Assembly: GCA_035933635.1 (NCBI GenBank)
Contig: DASYYY010000008.1
Location: forward strand, 82,528-146,527
Direction: 5' to 3'
DNA: 64,000 nucleotides
Source of the DNA: JAKIVR01 sp035933635
GTDB lineage: Archaea > Thermoplasmatota > Thermoplasmata > Lutacidiplasmatales > UBA184
Positions 1-8,628 of the stretch are shown here, piece after piece; position 1 is the stretch's first letter; each line of letters opens with the position of its first letter. Under the pieces are notes generated by a model. It ran no database searches. It was given only the letters and a program-made list of their open reading frames with translations, and was not told the DNA's origin. The position numbers were made by a program, and so were the translations under genes.

Positions 1-3000
1 GGCGGGGACAGGAGCGCCACGTCGGCGAGGGTGAGGCCCCTTTGGTCGAGCCCCTGGGGTCGCTGCTCGAGCGCGCTCGTCACCAGCCGGCAGGAGGCCT
101 CCTCGAGCGAATGCATCTCGGCCTCGCTCAGGCGGTCGAGGTCGATCGCGGGGGTGCGCGCGAGCGCCCCGAGGACCGGCTGCAGCAGGTCGTAGGGCAT
201 GTGGAGGGTGACGAACAGGTCGTTCTGCGTCACCGGGCGGCCGAGCTTGGCTTCGAGCAGCAGCGCCTCGCGGCCGTACTTGTCGATGAGTCCCTCGCGG
301 GTTTTTTGGAGCGAGGCCTTCTTGCCTTCCTTCGCCGGCTCGAAGTCGGAGTCGAGTCCCAGCGCCCGATCGAAGGCGATGGCGGCCTCCTCGGGTCGAC
401 CGAGACCGAGCAGTGCGAGCCCGCGGCTCGACCAGGCGTACTTGTTCGCCGGCGAGATCTGGGTGGCGTGGTCGTAGAGCGCGAGGGCCTCGTGGAGATG
501 GCCGAGCCTCTCGGCGACGAACCCGGCCCTCAACGGTAGATCGGGATCCTGGGGCTCGAGCGTCATCGCATGGGCGAGCGCGTCCGCGGCGCTGGGCCAC
601 TTCTCGAGGCGAACGAACACCTCGGCGAGCCGCGCCCAGAGGGGGACGGACTTCGGGAGCGCCTTGGTGGCCTGCTCGAGCACGTGGACGGCCTCGGGCA
701 GTGACCCGAGGGCAGCCTCCGACTCGGCGAGCAAGAGGTAGATCGTCGGGTCCAGCGCGACCTTCGGTAGCGCGGCTCGGAGCGTCTCCTTCGCCTCGGC
801 GGGCTTGCCGAGGACGAGCTGCATTCGAGCGATCCCGGCGACGGCCGCGACATTGGAGGGGTCCCCGACCCGCACCGCTTCGTAGGCGGCGAGCGCATCC
901 CCCGGCCGCTCGAGCGCCGCCAGCGCCTCGGCTCGAAGTAACGCGGTCGCCGCGGGGCTCGCGGCGCCCTCGGTTGGAGGAGTACCGTCGAGCAGCTCGA
1001 GCGCCAGGTCCGGGCGGCCGGCGTGCAGTCGGAGCCGCGCGCGTCGGGTCGCGATCTCCACCCGTAACGTCGGTTCCAGCGCGGCGGCCCGTTCGAACGC
1101 GGCGTTCGCCTCCTCGACGTGACCGAGGTCGCCTCCGACCTCCGCGATGCGGAGCCAGAGCTGCGGATCGTTCGCCTCCGGTCCGCCGGCCTTGGTCAGC
1201 TGCTGGAGCGCTTCGAACGCATCGGCCTTCTCCCCGGCGGCGAGGTGGACGTCGGCCTTCTCCCGGAGCGCGGGCCCGTTGGCCGGGTCGAGCAGCAGGA
1301 TGGCCTTGAGCGAATAGAGCAGGTCGGCCGGACGACCGAGGGCGCGGTAGGCTTCGGCGCGCGTCCTCCACGCCGCGAGGTCGTTGGAGTCCTCGTGGAG
1401 GAGCCGGTCGACCTGCGGGACGACGTCGTTGAAGCGGCCCGAGCGCAGCAGCGCGTCGGCGTAGGCGAGCCGGCCGGCGCGGCTCTTGGGGTCGAGCTTG
1501 AGCCCCTGTTCGTAGTAGCGCAGCGCGTCGGCGTAGGCGCCCTGGGCGCGCAACGCTCCAGCGATCTCGAAGTGGATCTGTGGGTCACCCTGGGCGGCGC
1601 CCACCGCCTTGGTCAGCGACTCGAGACCCTCGGCGCGCTTGCCGCTCTTGAGCAGCAGCTGGCCGCGGCGTCGGAGGAACAGTGGGTTTTGGGGATCCTT
1701 CAGGAGCAGCAGGTCGAGGTAGCGCAGCGCCGACGCCTCGTTGTTGAGCTGGGTCAACACCTCGACCTCGCCCCAGAGGAGGTCGGCGTCGTCGAGCCCG
1801 AGCTGGATGGCGAGCGAGTACTCCTTGTCGGACTCGGCGAGGTGGCCGGCCTCGCGGTGCAGGTGGCCGAGCTCCTTGCGGGCGTCGCCGCGCCGGTCGT
1901 TCCCGGGGAGTGCGAGGAACTCGGTGTAGGCCTGCGTCGCGCGGTCGGGCAGGTGGGCCACGCGGGCCGCGCGCGCGAGCCCGAGCAGGCTGCTCGAACG
2001 TCGGTCGGAGTCGAGGCTGGCGCGTTCGTAGGAGACGAGAGCGGTCCGGGCCGACTGCGCGCGTTCGGCCGAACCCTCGGCCTGCGTGTAGGAGCGGGCG
2101 AGGTAGAGGTGGCCGCGCTCGAGCGCGAGGTCGGTGCGCGTCGGGTCGCGACGGAACAGCTCGTCATAGACGGCGACGACCTCGTCGTCCCGGTGGAGCG
2201 CGGTGAGGAGCTGCTTCTTCTCGAGCAGGTAGCGGACCTCGCCCGGACGCTTGGCGAGTAGTCGGTCATAGGCCTCGAGCGCCGCCTCCCGCTCGCCCAA
2301 GGCGGCGCGCGCCCGAGCGAGCTGCTCGCGAGCGAGGAGGTCTTCGGGCGACTCCTTCAGGATCGCCTCGGCGAACTCGCGTGCGAGGGCCGGCCTCTCG
2401 GCACTCTGCGCCGCCACCATCGCCTTGCGCAGCTCGGCGAGCTCCTTGGGGTGGGTCTGGGCGAGCCGCCGATACTCTTCGAAGGCGGCGTCGGCTTGAC
2501 CCATCGTGAGCAACAGCTCCGAGAGCATGCGCATCGCCTCGAGGTTGCCCGGTGAGACCTCCAGGATGGCCCGAGTGACCTCCGCCGCCAGCTCGTCGCG
2601 GTGCAGCTGGACGGCCAACGAGCGGAGCTGCTGGAGGTTGGAGAGATTGCGCGGGTCGTGTTCCCGCACGCGGGTGCGCAGCGACAGCGCGAGCTCCGGG
2701 TCCTTCCCGCGTCGCACCACGGCGTCGGCGAGGTCACCGAACAGCGCCGGCTCGACCGCGAGCTTGGACTCGAGAAGGCGTCGCGCCTCGGCGCCCGCGT
2801 CGTCGTCGCGCGCCAGTGCGAACAGCAGCTTGGCGCGTGCGGCGATCGTGCGCGGATCGTCCGGGCCCACCGACCGCAGCCGTTCGACGGTGGCCGTAGC
2901 GCCGTCGGTGTCGCCGACCGCGATCTGGCTCTCGGCCTTGGCGAGCAGGAGGTCGACGTCGTCCGGGGCGCCCCGCAGCAGGATCTCCGCCGCCTCGAGG

Positions 3001-3605
3001 ACGGCCCGTTCGCCACCCTGGGCTCGGGCCAGCTGCATCTTCACCCGGAGGGCGCCGGGGTGCTGCGGGTTGAGCTTGAGCGCGCGCTCGACGAATTGCA
3101 TCGAGCTCGGGTCGAGCTGCTGGGCGTGGAGGTAGGCTTCGACGGCGCCCTCGGTGCGGCCTTGGATACGCAGGACGTCGCCCTTCGTCGCCCAGATCGA
3201 CCGGTCGTGAGGGCTCAGCTGGAGGGCCCGATCGACGAGCGGAAGCACGAACTCCAGGTTGCGGTTCTGTGTGATCAGGATGAGCGCCTTGTGATGGAGC
3301 AGGGCGGCCGAATCCGGGGTCAGCCCGAGCCCCAGTTCAACGGCGCGGGCCGCGAGGTCCGGCTGGGATTGCGCGTAGAGGGACATCGCCACTTCGTCGA
3401 GCTGGCGGGCGATCTCGGGACCGTTCGTGGCGAGGGCTCCCCGATTCTTCTCGATGAATGCGAGCGAGGCCTTGAGCGCCTCGAGCTGGCGGTGGCGGTC
3501 GCTCCCGCCATCGAGCTGTCGGGCGACCGCCATCAGGCGCTTCGCTTCGGCGAAGACCTCGGCGGAAGCGCCGGGCGCGGGCGCTGAATCTGGAGAACGA
3601 AGCAT
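1..3605 (-). CDS. Giant TPR-repeat protein, C-terminus cut by window edge
   Basis: The leftward reading frame is open from an ATG at 3605 to the left edge, about 1200 codons with no stop seen, so the C-terminus is missing. The translation is almost entirely degenerate 34-residue tetratricopeptide repeats with the usual A-A-Y-P spacing (for example segments reading 'ALRYYEQGLKLDPKSRAG' and 'ALALYDHATQISPANKYA'). It has no signal peptide or membrane segment, so it is probably a cytoplasmic scaffold. Near the left edge the repeats give way to a non-TPR stretch containing 'VTQNDLFVTLHMPYD', possibly a small helical domain. The first residues (MLRSPDSAPAPG) are low-complexity, followed by the first helix pair. 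All long rightward frames here are antisense shadows. Partner and function are unknown. Confidence 0.85.
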   Translation of the reverse strand, partial: MLRSPDSAPAPGASAEVFAEAKRLMAVARQLDGGSDRHRQLEALKASLAFIEKNRGALATNGPEIARQLDEVAMSLYAQSQPDLAARAVELGLGLTPDSAALLHHKALILITQNRNLEFVLPLVDRALQLSPHDRSIWATKGDVLRIQGRTEGAVEAYLHAQQLDPSSMQFVERALKLNPQHPGALRVKMQLARAQGGERAVLEAAEILLRGAPDDVDLLLAKAESQIAVGDTDGATATVERLRSVGPDDPRTIAARAKLLFALARDDDAGAEARRLLESKLAVEPALFGDLADAVVRRGKDPELALSLRTRVREHDPRNLSNLQQLRSLAVQLHRDELAAEVTRAILEVSPGNLEAMRMLSELLLTMGQADAAFEEYRRLAQTHPKELAELRKAMVAAQSAERPALAREFAEAILKESPEDLLAREQLARARAALGEREAALEAYDRLLAKRPGEVRYLLEKKQLLTALHRDDEVVAVYDELFRRDPTRTDLALERGHLYLARSYTQAEGSAERAQSARTALVSYERASLDSDRRSSSLLGLARAARVAHLPDRATQAYTEFLALPGNDRRGDARKELGHLHREAGHLAESDKEYSLAIQLGLDDADLLWGEVEVLTQLNNEASALRYLDLLLLKDPQNPLFLRRRGQLLLKSGKRAEGLESLTKAVGAAQGDPQIHFEIAGALRAQGAYADALRYYEQGLKLDPKSRAGRLAYADALLRSGRFNDVVPQVDRLLHEDSNDLAAWRTRAEAYRALGRPADLLYSLKAILLLDPANGPALREKADVHLAAGEKADAFEALQQLTKAGGPEANDPQLWLRIAEVGGDLGHVEEANAAFERAAALEPTLRVEIATRRARLRLHAGRPDLALELLDGTPPTEGAASPAATALLRAEALAALERPGDALAAYEAVRVGDPSNVAAVAGIARMQLVLGKPAEAKETLRAALPKVALDPTIYLLLAESEAALGSLPEAVHVLEQATKALPKSVPLWARLAEVFVRLEKWPSAADALAHAMTLEPQDPDLPLRAGFVAERLGHLHEALALYDHATQISPANKYAWSSRGLALLGLGRPEEAAIAFDRALGLDSDFEPAKEGKKASLQKTREGLIDKYGREALLLEAKLGRPVTQNDLFVTLHMPYDLLQPVLGALARTPAIDLDRLSEAEMHSLEEASCRLVTSALEQRPQGLDQRGLTLADVALLSP

Positions 3606-3772
3606 TCTCGACCTTCAACCGTCGTGGCTCGGCAAAAAGAGTTCGGTCGACGGGAGGGTCGCTGCCGTGGCGGGCGCCGCCCGGATAGTCTACGAGCGCG
3701 GCCCCGGGCGAGCGATCCCATCGACCCGGCCCACGCCGTCGTTCATATCCCGGCGGTCGCTCGCTCGGCCCC

Positions 3773-5047
3773 GTGAAGGCGCGGAGCGGTCGGGGGCCAC
3801 GGAAGTCCATCTACGACCCCGTCCACGGTCCGATCTCGCTCCAAGGGTCGGCCGTCGAGCTCGTCGGACACCCGGCGTTCCAACGGCTCTGGGGGATCCG
3901 TCAAACGGGACTGGCGCACCTGGTCTTTCCCGGCGCTAACCACACCCGCCTCGAGCATTCGCTCGGGGTGTTTTGGGTCGCCGGGGCCATGGGCGAACGG
4001 CTCGGCCTGGCCGAGCCGCACCTGGAGCTGGTCCGCTTGGGCGGTCTCCTGCACGACCTCGGTCATGGCCCGTTCTCCCACACCCTCGACGGGGCGATGC
4101 ACGAGGTACTCGGGATCGGCCACGAGGAGGTCTCCCGGCGGTGGATCACCGGAGCCGGTCCGGACCCCGTCGCGACCGCGCCGACCACTTCCGAGACGAT
4201 CCCCTCGATCCTGGAGCGGCACGGGGTACGCCCCGCCCACGTCGCCGAGCTCGTGGACCGCGGGCGGGGCCGGCTCCCCCCGCTGCTTCGGGGCATCCTC
4301 CACGGCCCGGTGGACGCCGACCGGCTCGACTACCTGCAGCGGGACGCGCATTACACTGGTGTGGCCCACGGCGCCATCGATGCGGTGCGGCTGCTCGACA
4401 CCCTCGAATCCGACGGCCGCCATCTCGTGTTCGCCGAGAAGGGCCGGAGCGCACTCGAGGGGTTCCTACTCGGACGCGCCCTGATGTACAATTCGGTGTA
4501 CTACCACAAGACCGTCCGCGCGGCCGAGGTGATGCTCTCCGGCGCGGTCGAGCGGCTCGGGGGGTATCCCGACTCCGCCGCCCCGCTCTTCTACCTGACC
4601 GACGGGGACCTGTTCAGCGAGCTCGCTCGTGCCGGCGACGTCAGCCGCGGGTTGGTCACCGCGCTCCGGGAGCGGCGACTCTACAAGCGGGCGGCCGGCT
4701 GGCGCGAAGCGCCCTCGGGGCGACGCCGTTCGCTCACCCGACTGATCGACGACCCGCCGGCGCGCCGTCAGATCGAAGCCGAGCTCGCCCAGCTGATCGG
4801 GGCGCCGGACGGCCACGTGCTCATCGACCTCTCCGGCCTGCTCCCCCGCGAGCCCGGCGCCCGCGACCTGCGCGAGATCGCCGTGCGCGAGGACGGGCGC
4901 GTACGCCACCCGTTCGCCCAGAGCCCGCACTGGCGGAGCCTGCTCTTGCGCCCCCCGAGCTCGTGGGCGGTCGGCGTCTACGCCCACCCGCGCTGGCGCC
5001 ACGCCGCGGAGGAACGCTTGCCCCGCGCGCTGTCGCGCTACGTGTGA
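3773..5047 (+). CDS. HD-domain phosphohydrolase (SAMHD1/dGTPase-like)
   Basis: A 424-residue metal-dependent phosphohydrolase. The opening 'KSIYDPVHGPI' is typical of the archaeal/bacterial HD family related to SAMHD1 and YwfO. Metal ligands are visible: His62 in 'LEHSLGV', the His94-Asp95 pair in 'LLHDLGHGPFSH', and a later Asp in 'DADRLDYLQRD'. The family hydrolyses (d)NTPs or other phosphoesters in the cytoplasm; the substrate cannot be read from sequence. The start is the GTG at 3773. An 'ATATCC' TATA-like element near 3745 lies about 25 nt upstream, which suggests a leaderless transcript. The 3' end overlaps a convergent reading frame (EVE protein) by 227 nt. Confidence 0.88.
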   Translation: MKARSGRGPRKSIYDPVHGPISLQGSAVELVGHPAFQRLWGIRQTGLAHLVFPGANHTRLEHSLGVFWVAGAMGERLGLAEPHLELVRLGGLLHDLGHGPFSHTLDGAMHEVLGIGHEEVSRRWITGAGPDPVATAPTTSETIPSILERHGVRPAHVAELVDRGRGRLPPLLRGILHGPVDADRLDYLQRDAHYTGVAHGAIDAVRLLDTLESDGRHLVFAEKGRSALEGFLLGRALMYNSVYYHKTVRAAEVMLSGAVERLGGYPDSAAPLFYLTDGDLFSELARAGDVSRGLVTALRERRLYKRAAGWREAPSGRRRSLTRLIDDPPARRQIEAELAQLIGAPDGHVLIDLSGLLPREPGARDLREIAVREDGRVRHPFAQSPHWRSLLLRPPSSWAVGVYAHPRWRHAAEERLPRALSRYV

Positions 5048-5465
5048 GCTCGGTCGAGGGGGGCCGGGCCGCGCGCGCGAGGATCGCCTCCCAGATCGAC
5101 CGCGGGACCGGCATCACCGAGAGGCGGGATATCCGGATCAGGTCGAACATCGAGAACTCCGGGTCCGGTTTGAGCTCGGCGAGGCTCACGGCTCGTTCCA
5201 GCGGTCGGTCCGAAGAGATGCGCACGGACCAGCTCCCGCGGTCATCCGTCGGGTCAGGATACGGCACGCCGGCCACCCGGGCCACTCCGACGATGGCGCG
5301 CACCTCGCCGCTGTGGTAGTAGAGCACTTCGTCGCCGGGTGCCATGGAGCGGAGGTGGCGCAGGGCCAGTGCGTTGTGAACGCCCGCCCATTCGGTCGCC
5401 CCATCCCGGGCCAGGTCATCGAAGCTGTAGTGGGAGGGCTCCTCTTTGACGAGCCAGTATGCCAT
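4821..5465 (-). CDS. EVE-domain (PUA-like) protein
   Basis: The ATG at 5465 opens a protein starting 'MAYWLVKEEPSHYSFDDL', the signature of EVE/THYN1 proteins. The core continues with 'WAGVHNALALRHLRSMAPGDEVLYYHSGEV' elements through about residue 136 ('SIWEAILARA'), a normal full length for the family. EVE domains are PUA-like and are thought to bind modified bases in DNA or RNA. No stop follows the domain: the frame runs about 78 more codons as Arg/Gly/Ala/Ser-rich sequence antisense to the HD gene, ending with TGA at 4821. The tail is probably non-functional read-through or the result of a lost stop. The EVE core is secure and the tail is not. Confidence 0.8.
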   Translation of the reverse strand: MAYWLVKEEPSHYSFDDLARDGATEWAGVHNALALRHLRSMAPGDEVLYYHSGEVRAIVGVARVAGVPYPDPTDDRGSWSVRISSDRPLERAVSLAELKPDPEFSMFDLIRISRLSVMPVPRSIWEAILARAARPPSTELTRSATARGASVPPRRGASAGGRRRRPPTSSGGARAGSASAGSGRTGGVRARPRARRSRAGRGRRARGGAGRRGR

Positions 5466-5546
5466 GGATCGCCCACGGCCGGCGCCCCCATGAGTGTGCG
5501 GGCTCGCGGGTCGGCCAAGTGATAGGTCAGCACGAGTGGGGAGTTC

Positions 5547-6374
5547 GTGGACGCACCCCGCGTGACCGCGGACCGGCCGGTGGCGCTCGTCACCGGGGGC
5601 GGGACCGGCCTGGGCCTCGCCATCGGGACACGGTTCGCCCGCGAAGGCTTCGACCTCGCGATCGCGAGCCGCTCGGCCGAACATCTGTCCTCGGGAGCGC
5701 GCGTGCTCCGGGGCGAAGGCGCTCGCGTGCTGGAAGTGCCGACCGATGTTCGGGATCCGGCGCAGGTCGATCGGCTGATCGAAGGCGTGCGGGGAGAGTT
5801 CGGTCGGCTCGACGTGCTCGTCAACAACGCCGCCGGGAATTTCGTCTCCTCGGCGGAAAAGCTCTCCCCGAACGGCTGGCGCGCGGTCGTCGGGATCGTC
5901 CTCGACGGGACCTTCTTTTGTTGCCGCGCGGCCTTCCCGCTCCTGCGGTCCAGCGGCCGCGGGAATATCGTCAACATCGTCGCCTCCTACGCCTGGCTCG
6001 CCGGCGCGGGGACCGCGCACTCCGCGGCGGCGAAGGCCGGAGTCCTCTCGCTGACCCGTACGCTCGCGGTGGAGTGGGCCCCCCACGGGATCCGCGTCAA
6101 CGCCGTCGCCCCCGGGCCCGTCCATACCGACGGCACCGACCAGAACCTGTGGCTCAACGTCGAGCTCGAACGCTCGGTCCGCGCCGGGATCCCCCTCGGA
6201 CGGTTCGGCACTCCCGAGGAGATCGCCGAGGCGGTCGCCTTCCTCGCCGGCGACCGGGCGCGGTACGTGACCGGTCAGGTGCTCGCGGTGGACGGCGGGC
6301 AGTGGCTCGGTCGCGGTGTGATGGACCTGCTCGGGCACGCGCCGGCCGGTACGCCGAGGCCTGCCGAACGGTGA
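5547..6374 (+). CDS. Short-chain dehydrogenase, 2,4-dienoyl-CoA reductase type
   Basis: A 275-residue SDR with the NAD(P)-binding 'TGGGTGLG' (16-23) and 'NNAAGNF' (93-99). The classical YxxxK tyrosine is absent: the residue four before Lys163 is Ser159. Tyr148 lies fifteen residues before the lysine. This Tyr(-15)/Ser(-4)/Lys arrangement is that of mammalian 2,4-dienoyl-CoA reductase (Tyr199/Ser210/Lys214), as are 'VAPGPVHTDG' and the 'RFGTPEEIAEAVAFLAGD' C-terminal helix region. The role is probably NADPH-dependent reduction of dienoyl-CoA in breakdown of unsaturated acyl chains. GTG start; no close operon partner. Confidence 0.82.
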   Translation: MDAPRVTADRPVALVTGGGTGLGLAIGTRFAREGFDLAIASRSAEHLSSGARVLRGEGARVLEVPTDVRDPAQVDRLIEGVRGEFGRLDVLVNNAAGNFVSSAEKLSPNGWRAVVGIVLDGTFFCCRAAFPLLRSSGRGNIVNIVASYAWLAGAGTAHSAAAKAGVLSLTRTLAVEWAPHGIRVNAVAPGPVHTDGTDQNLWLNVELERSVRAGIPLGRFGTPEEIAEAVAFLAGDRARYVTGQVLAVDGGQWLGRGVMDLLGHAPAGTPRPAER

Positions 6375-6422
6375 CGCCCGGCGCCGATCGCGGCGACGCG
6401 GGGAGACCCCCGCGGGCGGGGC

Positions 6423-6671
6423 TCACTCCCAGTTGACCGCCGACCCGGGGGAGACCTTCGTCCTGCCCTCGTCGTCGATGTGGAGCGCGTCGTGCGCGAC
6501 CTGGCCGCCGGGGAGCCGCGCGTGGACCTCTCCGAGGTGCTCGGCGCAAGCGAACAGGCGTTGGCCGTCGGCGCCGGTGATCGAGTACTGTGCGGGTCGG
6601 CCGCAGGTGATCTCGCGGTCGTCCTCGCCGGTGACACCGGTCCACGAGCAGACGTGATGGGGTCGCTCCAT
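6423..6671 (-). CDS. Small Cys/His protein, unknown function
   Basis: An 82-residue protein starting 'MERPHHVCSWTGV'. It carries a Cys, then 'CGRPAQYSI', then 'FACAEHLGEVH', so three cysteines and several histidines could bind one zinc ion. An upstream in-frame start would add about 19 residues, but the ATG at 6671 gives the compact protein. It is convergent with the SDR gene and divergent from the glycosyltransferase gene. I do not recognise the family. Confidence 0.6.
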   Translation of the reverse strand: MERPHHVCSWTGVTGEDDREITCGRPAQYSITGADGQRLFACAEHLGEVHARLPGGQVAHDALHIDDEGRTKVSPGSAVNWE

Positions 6672-6724
6672 GCTGAGGGCTCCTCGAACGGCGAACCGTT
6701 CCGGACCGGACCTTCTATTCCTTC

Positions 6725-6740
6725 CCACCTATATCCGCAG
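6725..6740 (+). promoter_or_regulatory. TATA box of the glycosyltransferase gene
   Basis: The sequence CCTATATCC lies about 26 nt upstream of the GTG at 6761 in otherwise GC-rich DNA. It places transcription start almost on the start codon, which is why the upstream GTG is preferred over GTG 6791. Confidence 0.5.
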
Positions 6741-6760
6741 GGGGTTCTAGTCGGCGAAGT

Positions 6761-7858
6761 GTGCGCCCGGGCCGCTGCGACCGAGGCGCCGTGACCGAAT
6801 CGGCGGCCGCCCCCCCGTCCGGGCTGCGCGTCCTGCTCGTGGGCACGGGAGTGTTCTCGATCCCGCCGACCGGCTACGGCGGGGTCGAGCGCACCCTCGA
6901 CGAGCTCGCTCGCGCGCTGACCTCGGCCGGTGCCTCCGTCGAGGTCCTCAATGAGGTCCGGCGGGGCCGCACGATCGACGAGTACTACTTCGCCCTTCAC
7001 CTCAAGCGGCTGCTTCGTGGGCGGGCCTACGACGCGCTCCACGCGAGCACACCGGTCGTCGCGAACCGGCTCGCGATGCTCGGACTTCCCTACGTCTACA
7101 CGACACACTCCCGTCACTGGTTCCTTCGGGAAGGCTGGCGGCAGAGCTGGGGGTACTTCCTCGAGCGAAGAGCCGTGCTTCGGGCGCGTGCGGCCATCGC
7201 GCTCACAAAGACCCTTCGGGATCAGATGGTCCGGGCCCTCGCCCCCCGTGGCCCGACGGAGTTCCCGGTCGTTCCGATCGGCGTGGACCTCGAACGGTTC
7301 CGCGCGGATGCATCGGCGCGCAACGGCCGCCGGGTCCTGGGCGTGGGCGTGATCCGGCCCTTCAAGCGCTGGGAGGTAGCCGCGCAGGCGCTGCGCGGGA
7401 GCGGACTCGAGCTCACGATCGTCGGTCCCATCTCGGACCCCGGGTACGCCGCCGGGCTGCGGGCGATCGGTCCGCACGTTCGCCTGGCCGGTGAGCTTTC
7501 CGAGGGCGAGCTCACCCGGGAGTTCGCCCGCAGCGACCTCCTCGTCCATCCGTCGTCGGTCGAGCTGCTCGCCGGCGTCGTGCTCCAGGGATTGGCCGCC
7601 GGGCTACCGGTCGTCGGGGCGCCCCCGGTCGCCGACCTGATCGACGAGGGCGTCACGGGCTTCGTCGTCCCCGACGGCGACGGGACGGCCGCGATGTCCG
7701 ACCGGCTCGCCGCCGTCGTGACGGGGATCCTCGCCGACCCGGCGATGCACCGACGGATGAGCGAGGCGGCACGTGCGTCGGCGGAGCGGCGATTCTCCTG
7801 GCCGGCCGTGGCGCGCGCGCATCTCGAGCTGTACGCCCGAGCGCGCTCCGCGGCCTAG
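6761..7858 (+). CDS. GT4-family glycosyltransferase
   Basis: A GT-B fold glycosyltransferase of about 365 residues. The N-terminal acceptor domain has the glycine-rich 'PPTGYGGVERTLDELARAL'. The C-terminal donor domain has 'VPIGVDLERF', 'HPSSVELLAGVVLQGLAAGLPVVG' (the E-x7-E-like region) and 'LIDEGVTGFVVPDGD', all typical of GT4 enzymes using nucleotide-diphosphate sugars. It probably works on a cell-surface glycan or glycolipid; the sugar is unknown. A TATA box spaced for a leaderless transcript favours GTG 6761; GTG 6791 is the alternative. Its TAG lies in a CTAG shared with the convergent ATPase gene. Confidence 0.85.
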   Translation: MRPGRCDRGAVTESAAAPPSGLRVLLVGTGVFSIPPTGYGGVERTLDELARALTSAGASVEVLNEVRRGRTIDEYYFALHLKRLLRGRAYDALHASTPVVANRLAMLGLPYVYTTHSRHWFLREGWRQSWGYFLERRAVLRARAAIALTKTLRDQMVRALAPRGPTEFPVVPIGVDLERFRADASARNGRRVLGVGVIRPFKRWEVAAQALRGSGLELTIVGPISDPGYAAGLRAIGPHVRLAGELSEGELTREFARSDLLVHPSSVELLAGVVLQGLAAGLPVVGAPPVADLIDEGVTGFVVPDGDGTAAMSDRLAAVVTGILADPAMHRRMSEAARASAERRFSWPAVARAHLELYARARSAA

Positions 7859-8628
7859 CCGACGGCGAGCCCGGTGCGGGTGATCGTGAACGGTCGCCGT
7901 TCCATGTCGTGGGCGCTCCCGCGCATCCGCACGATACGGACCTGGCGGACCGCCCGGTCGCCGATCCATTTGCGACTGAGGAGGATCTCCCCGCGGGTCA
8001 GTATCTCCTCGGGCGTCAGCACCTCGGGCGTGGAGGGCGTGGCGGTGATCAGCGTGGTGGTGTCCCGCTCGCTCAGGAACCTCAGCAGCGACTGGATCTC
8101 GGTTCGCTCCGCCTGCGGGTCGTCCGATTGCTTGACGGTGAATCGTCGCACCGACGTGATCGAGTCGACGACGACCCGCCGGAAGTTCCGCTCCGCCATC
8201 TGCTGGCGGAGTTTGAGATGGATCGACTGGATGGAGATGTCCTCGGCGTCGGAGTCCTTGGGCTTGGACCGGCGCAGCTGACCCATCGATTCGACATCGT
8301 GGAGGGCACGGATCTCCTGCACGTCGTTCATCCGCTTGATCCCCCGTTGACCGGGGTTGGCGTTCAACGTCGAGATATCCGAGAGGTCCCACGCGAAGGC
8401 ACGGACGTTCTCGAGGATCTCAGAGGGGGGCTCGTCGACCGCGACCAAGAGCACCTCCTCCTTGCGCCGGATCCCCTCGAGGAGGAAGCTGAGTCCGAGC
8501 AGCGTCTTGCCGCTGCCGGTGCCCCCGGTGACGAGAAACGGGCGGCCCGGAAGGAGTCCGCCCCCGAGCATCCGATCCAGTCCGGGGATGCCGGTGCTCA
8601 CGCGCTCCGGCCCTAGGGCCGCGCTCAC
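7855..8628 (-). CDS. KaiC/RAD55-like RecA-superfamily ATPase
   Basis: 257 residues, single RecA-like domain. The opening 'STGIPGLDRMLGGGL' is the KaiC/GvpD family signature. Walker A is GGTGSGKT at 35-42, Walker B is in 'RVVVDSIT' (152-156), and the basic C-terminal 'MRGSAHDMERRPFTI' is usual in archaeal single-domain KaiC-like proteins. These ATPases are thought to regulate signalling or motility, and their partners vary. The start GTG overlaps the stop of the upstream KaiC-like gene as GTGA, so the two are probably translationally coupled. The stop codon shares CTAG with the convergent glycosyltransferase gene. Confidence 0.85.
   Translation of the reverse strand: MSAALGPERVSTGIPGLDRMLGGGLLPGRPFLVTGGTGSGKTLLGLSFLLEGIRRKEEVLLVAVDEPPSEILENVRAFAWDLSDISTLNANPGQRGIKRMNDVQEIRALHDVESMGQLRRSKPKDSDAEDISIQSIHLKLRQQMAERNFRRVVVDSITSVRRFTVKQSDDPQAERTEIQSLLRFLSERDTTTLITATPSTPEVLTPEEILTRGEILLSRKWIGDRAVRQVRIVRMRGSAHDMERRPFTITRTGLAVG

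Noticed and set aside
42..3587. Several long rightward frames at the left edge
   Set aside because: They are antisense shadows of the TPR protein; their Arg/Gly/Glu composition lacks any domain pattern.
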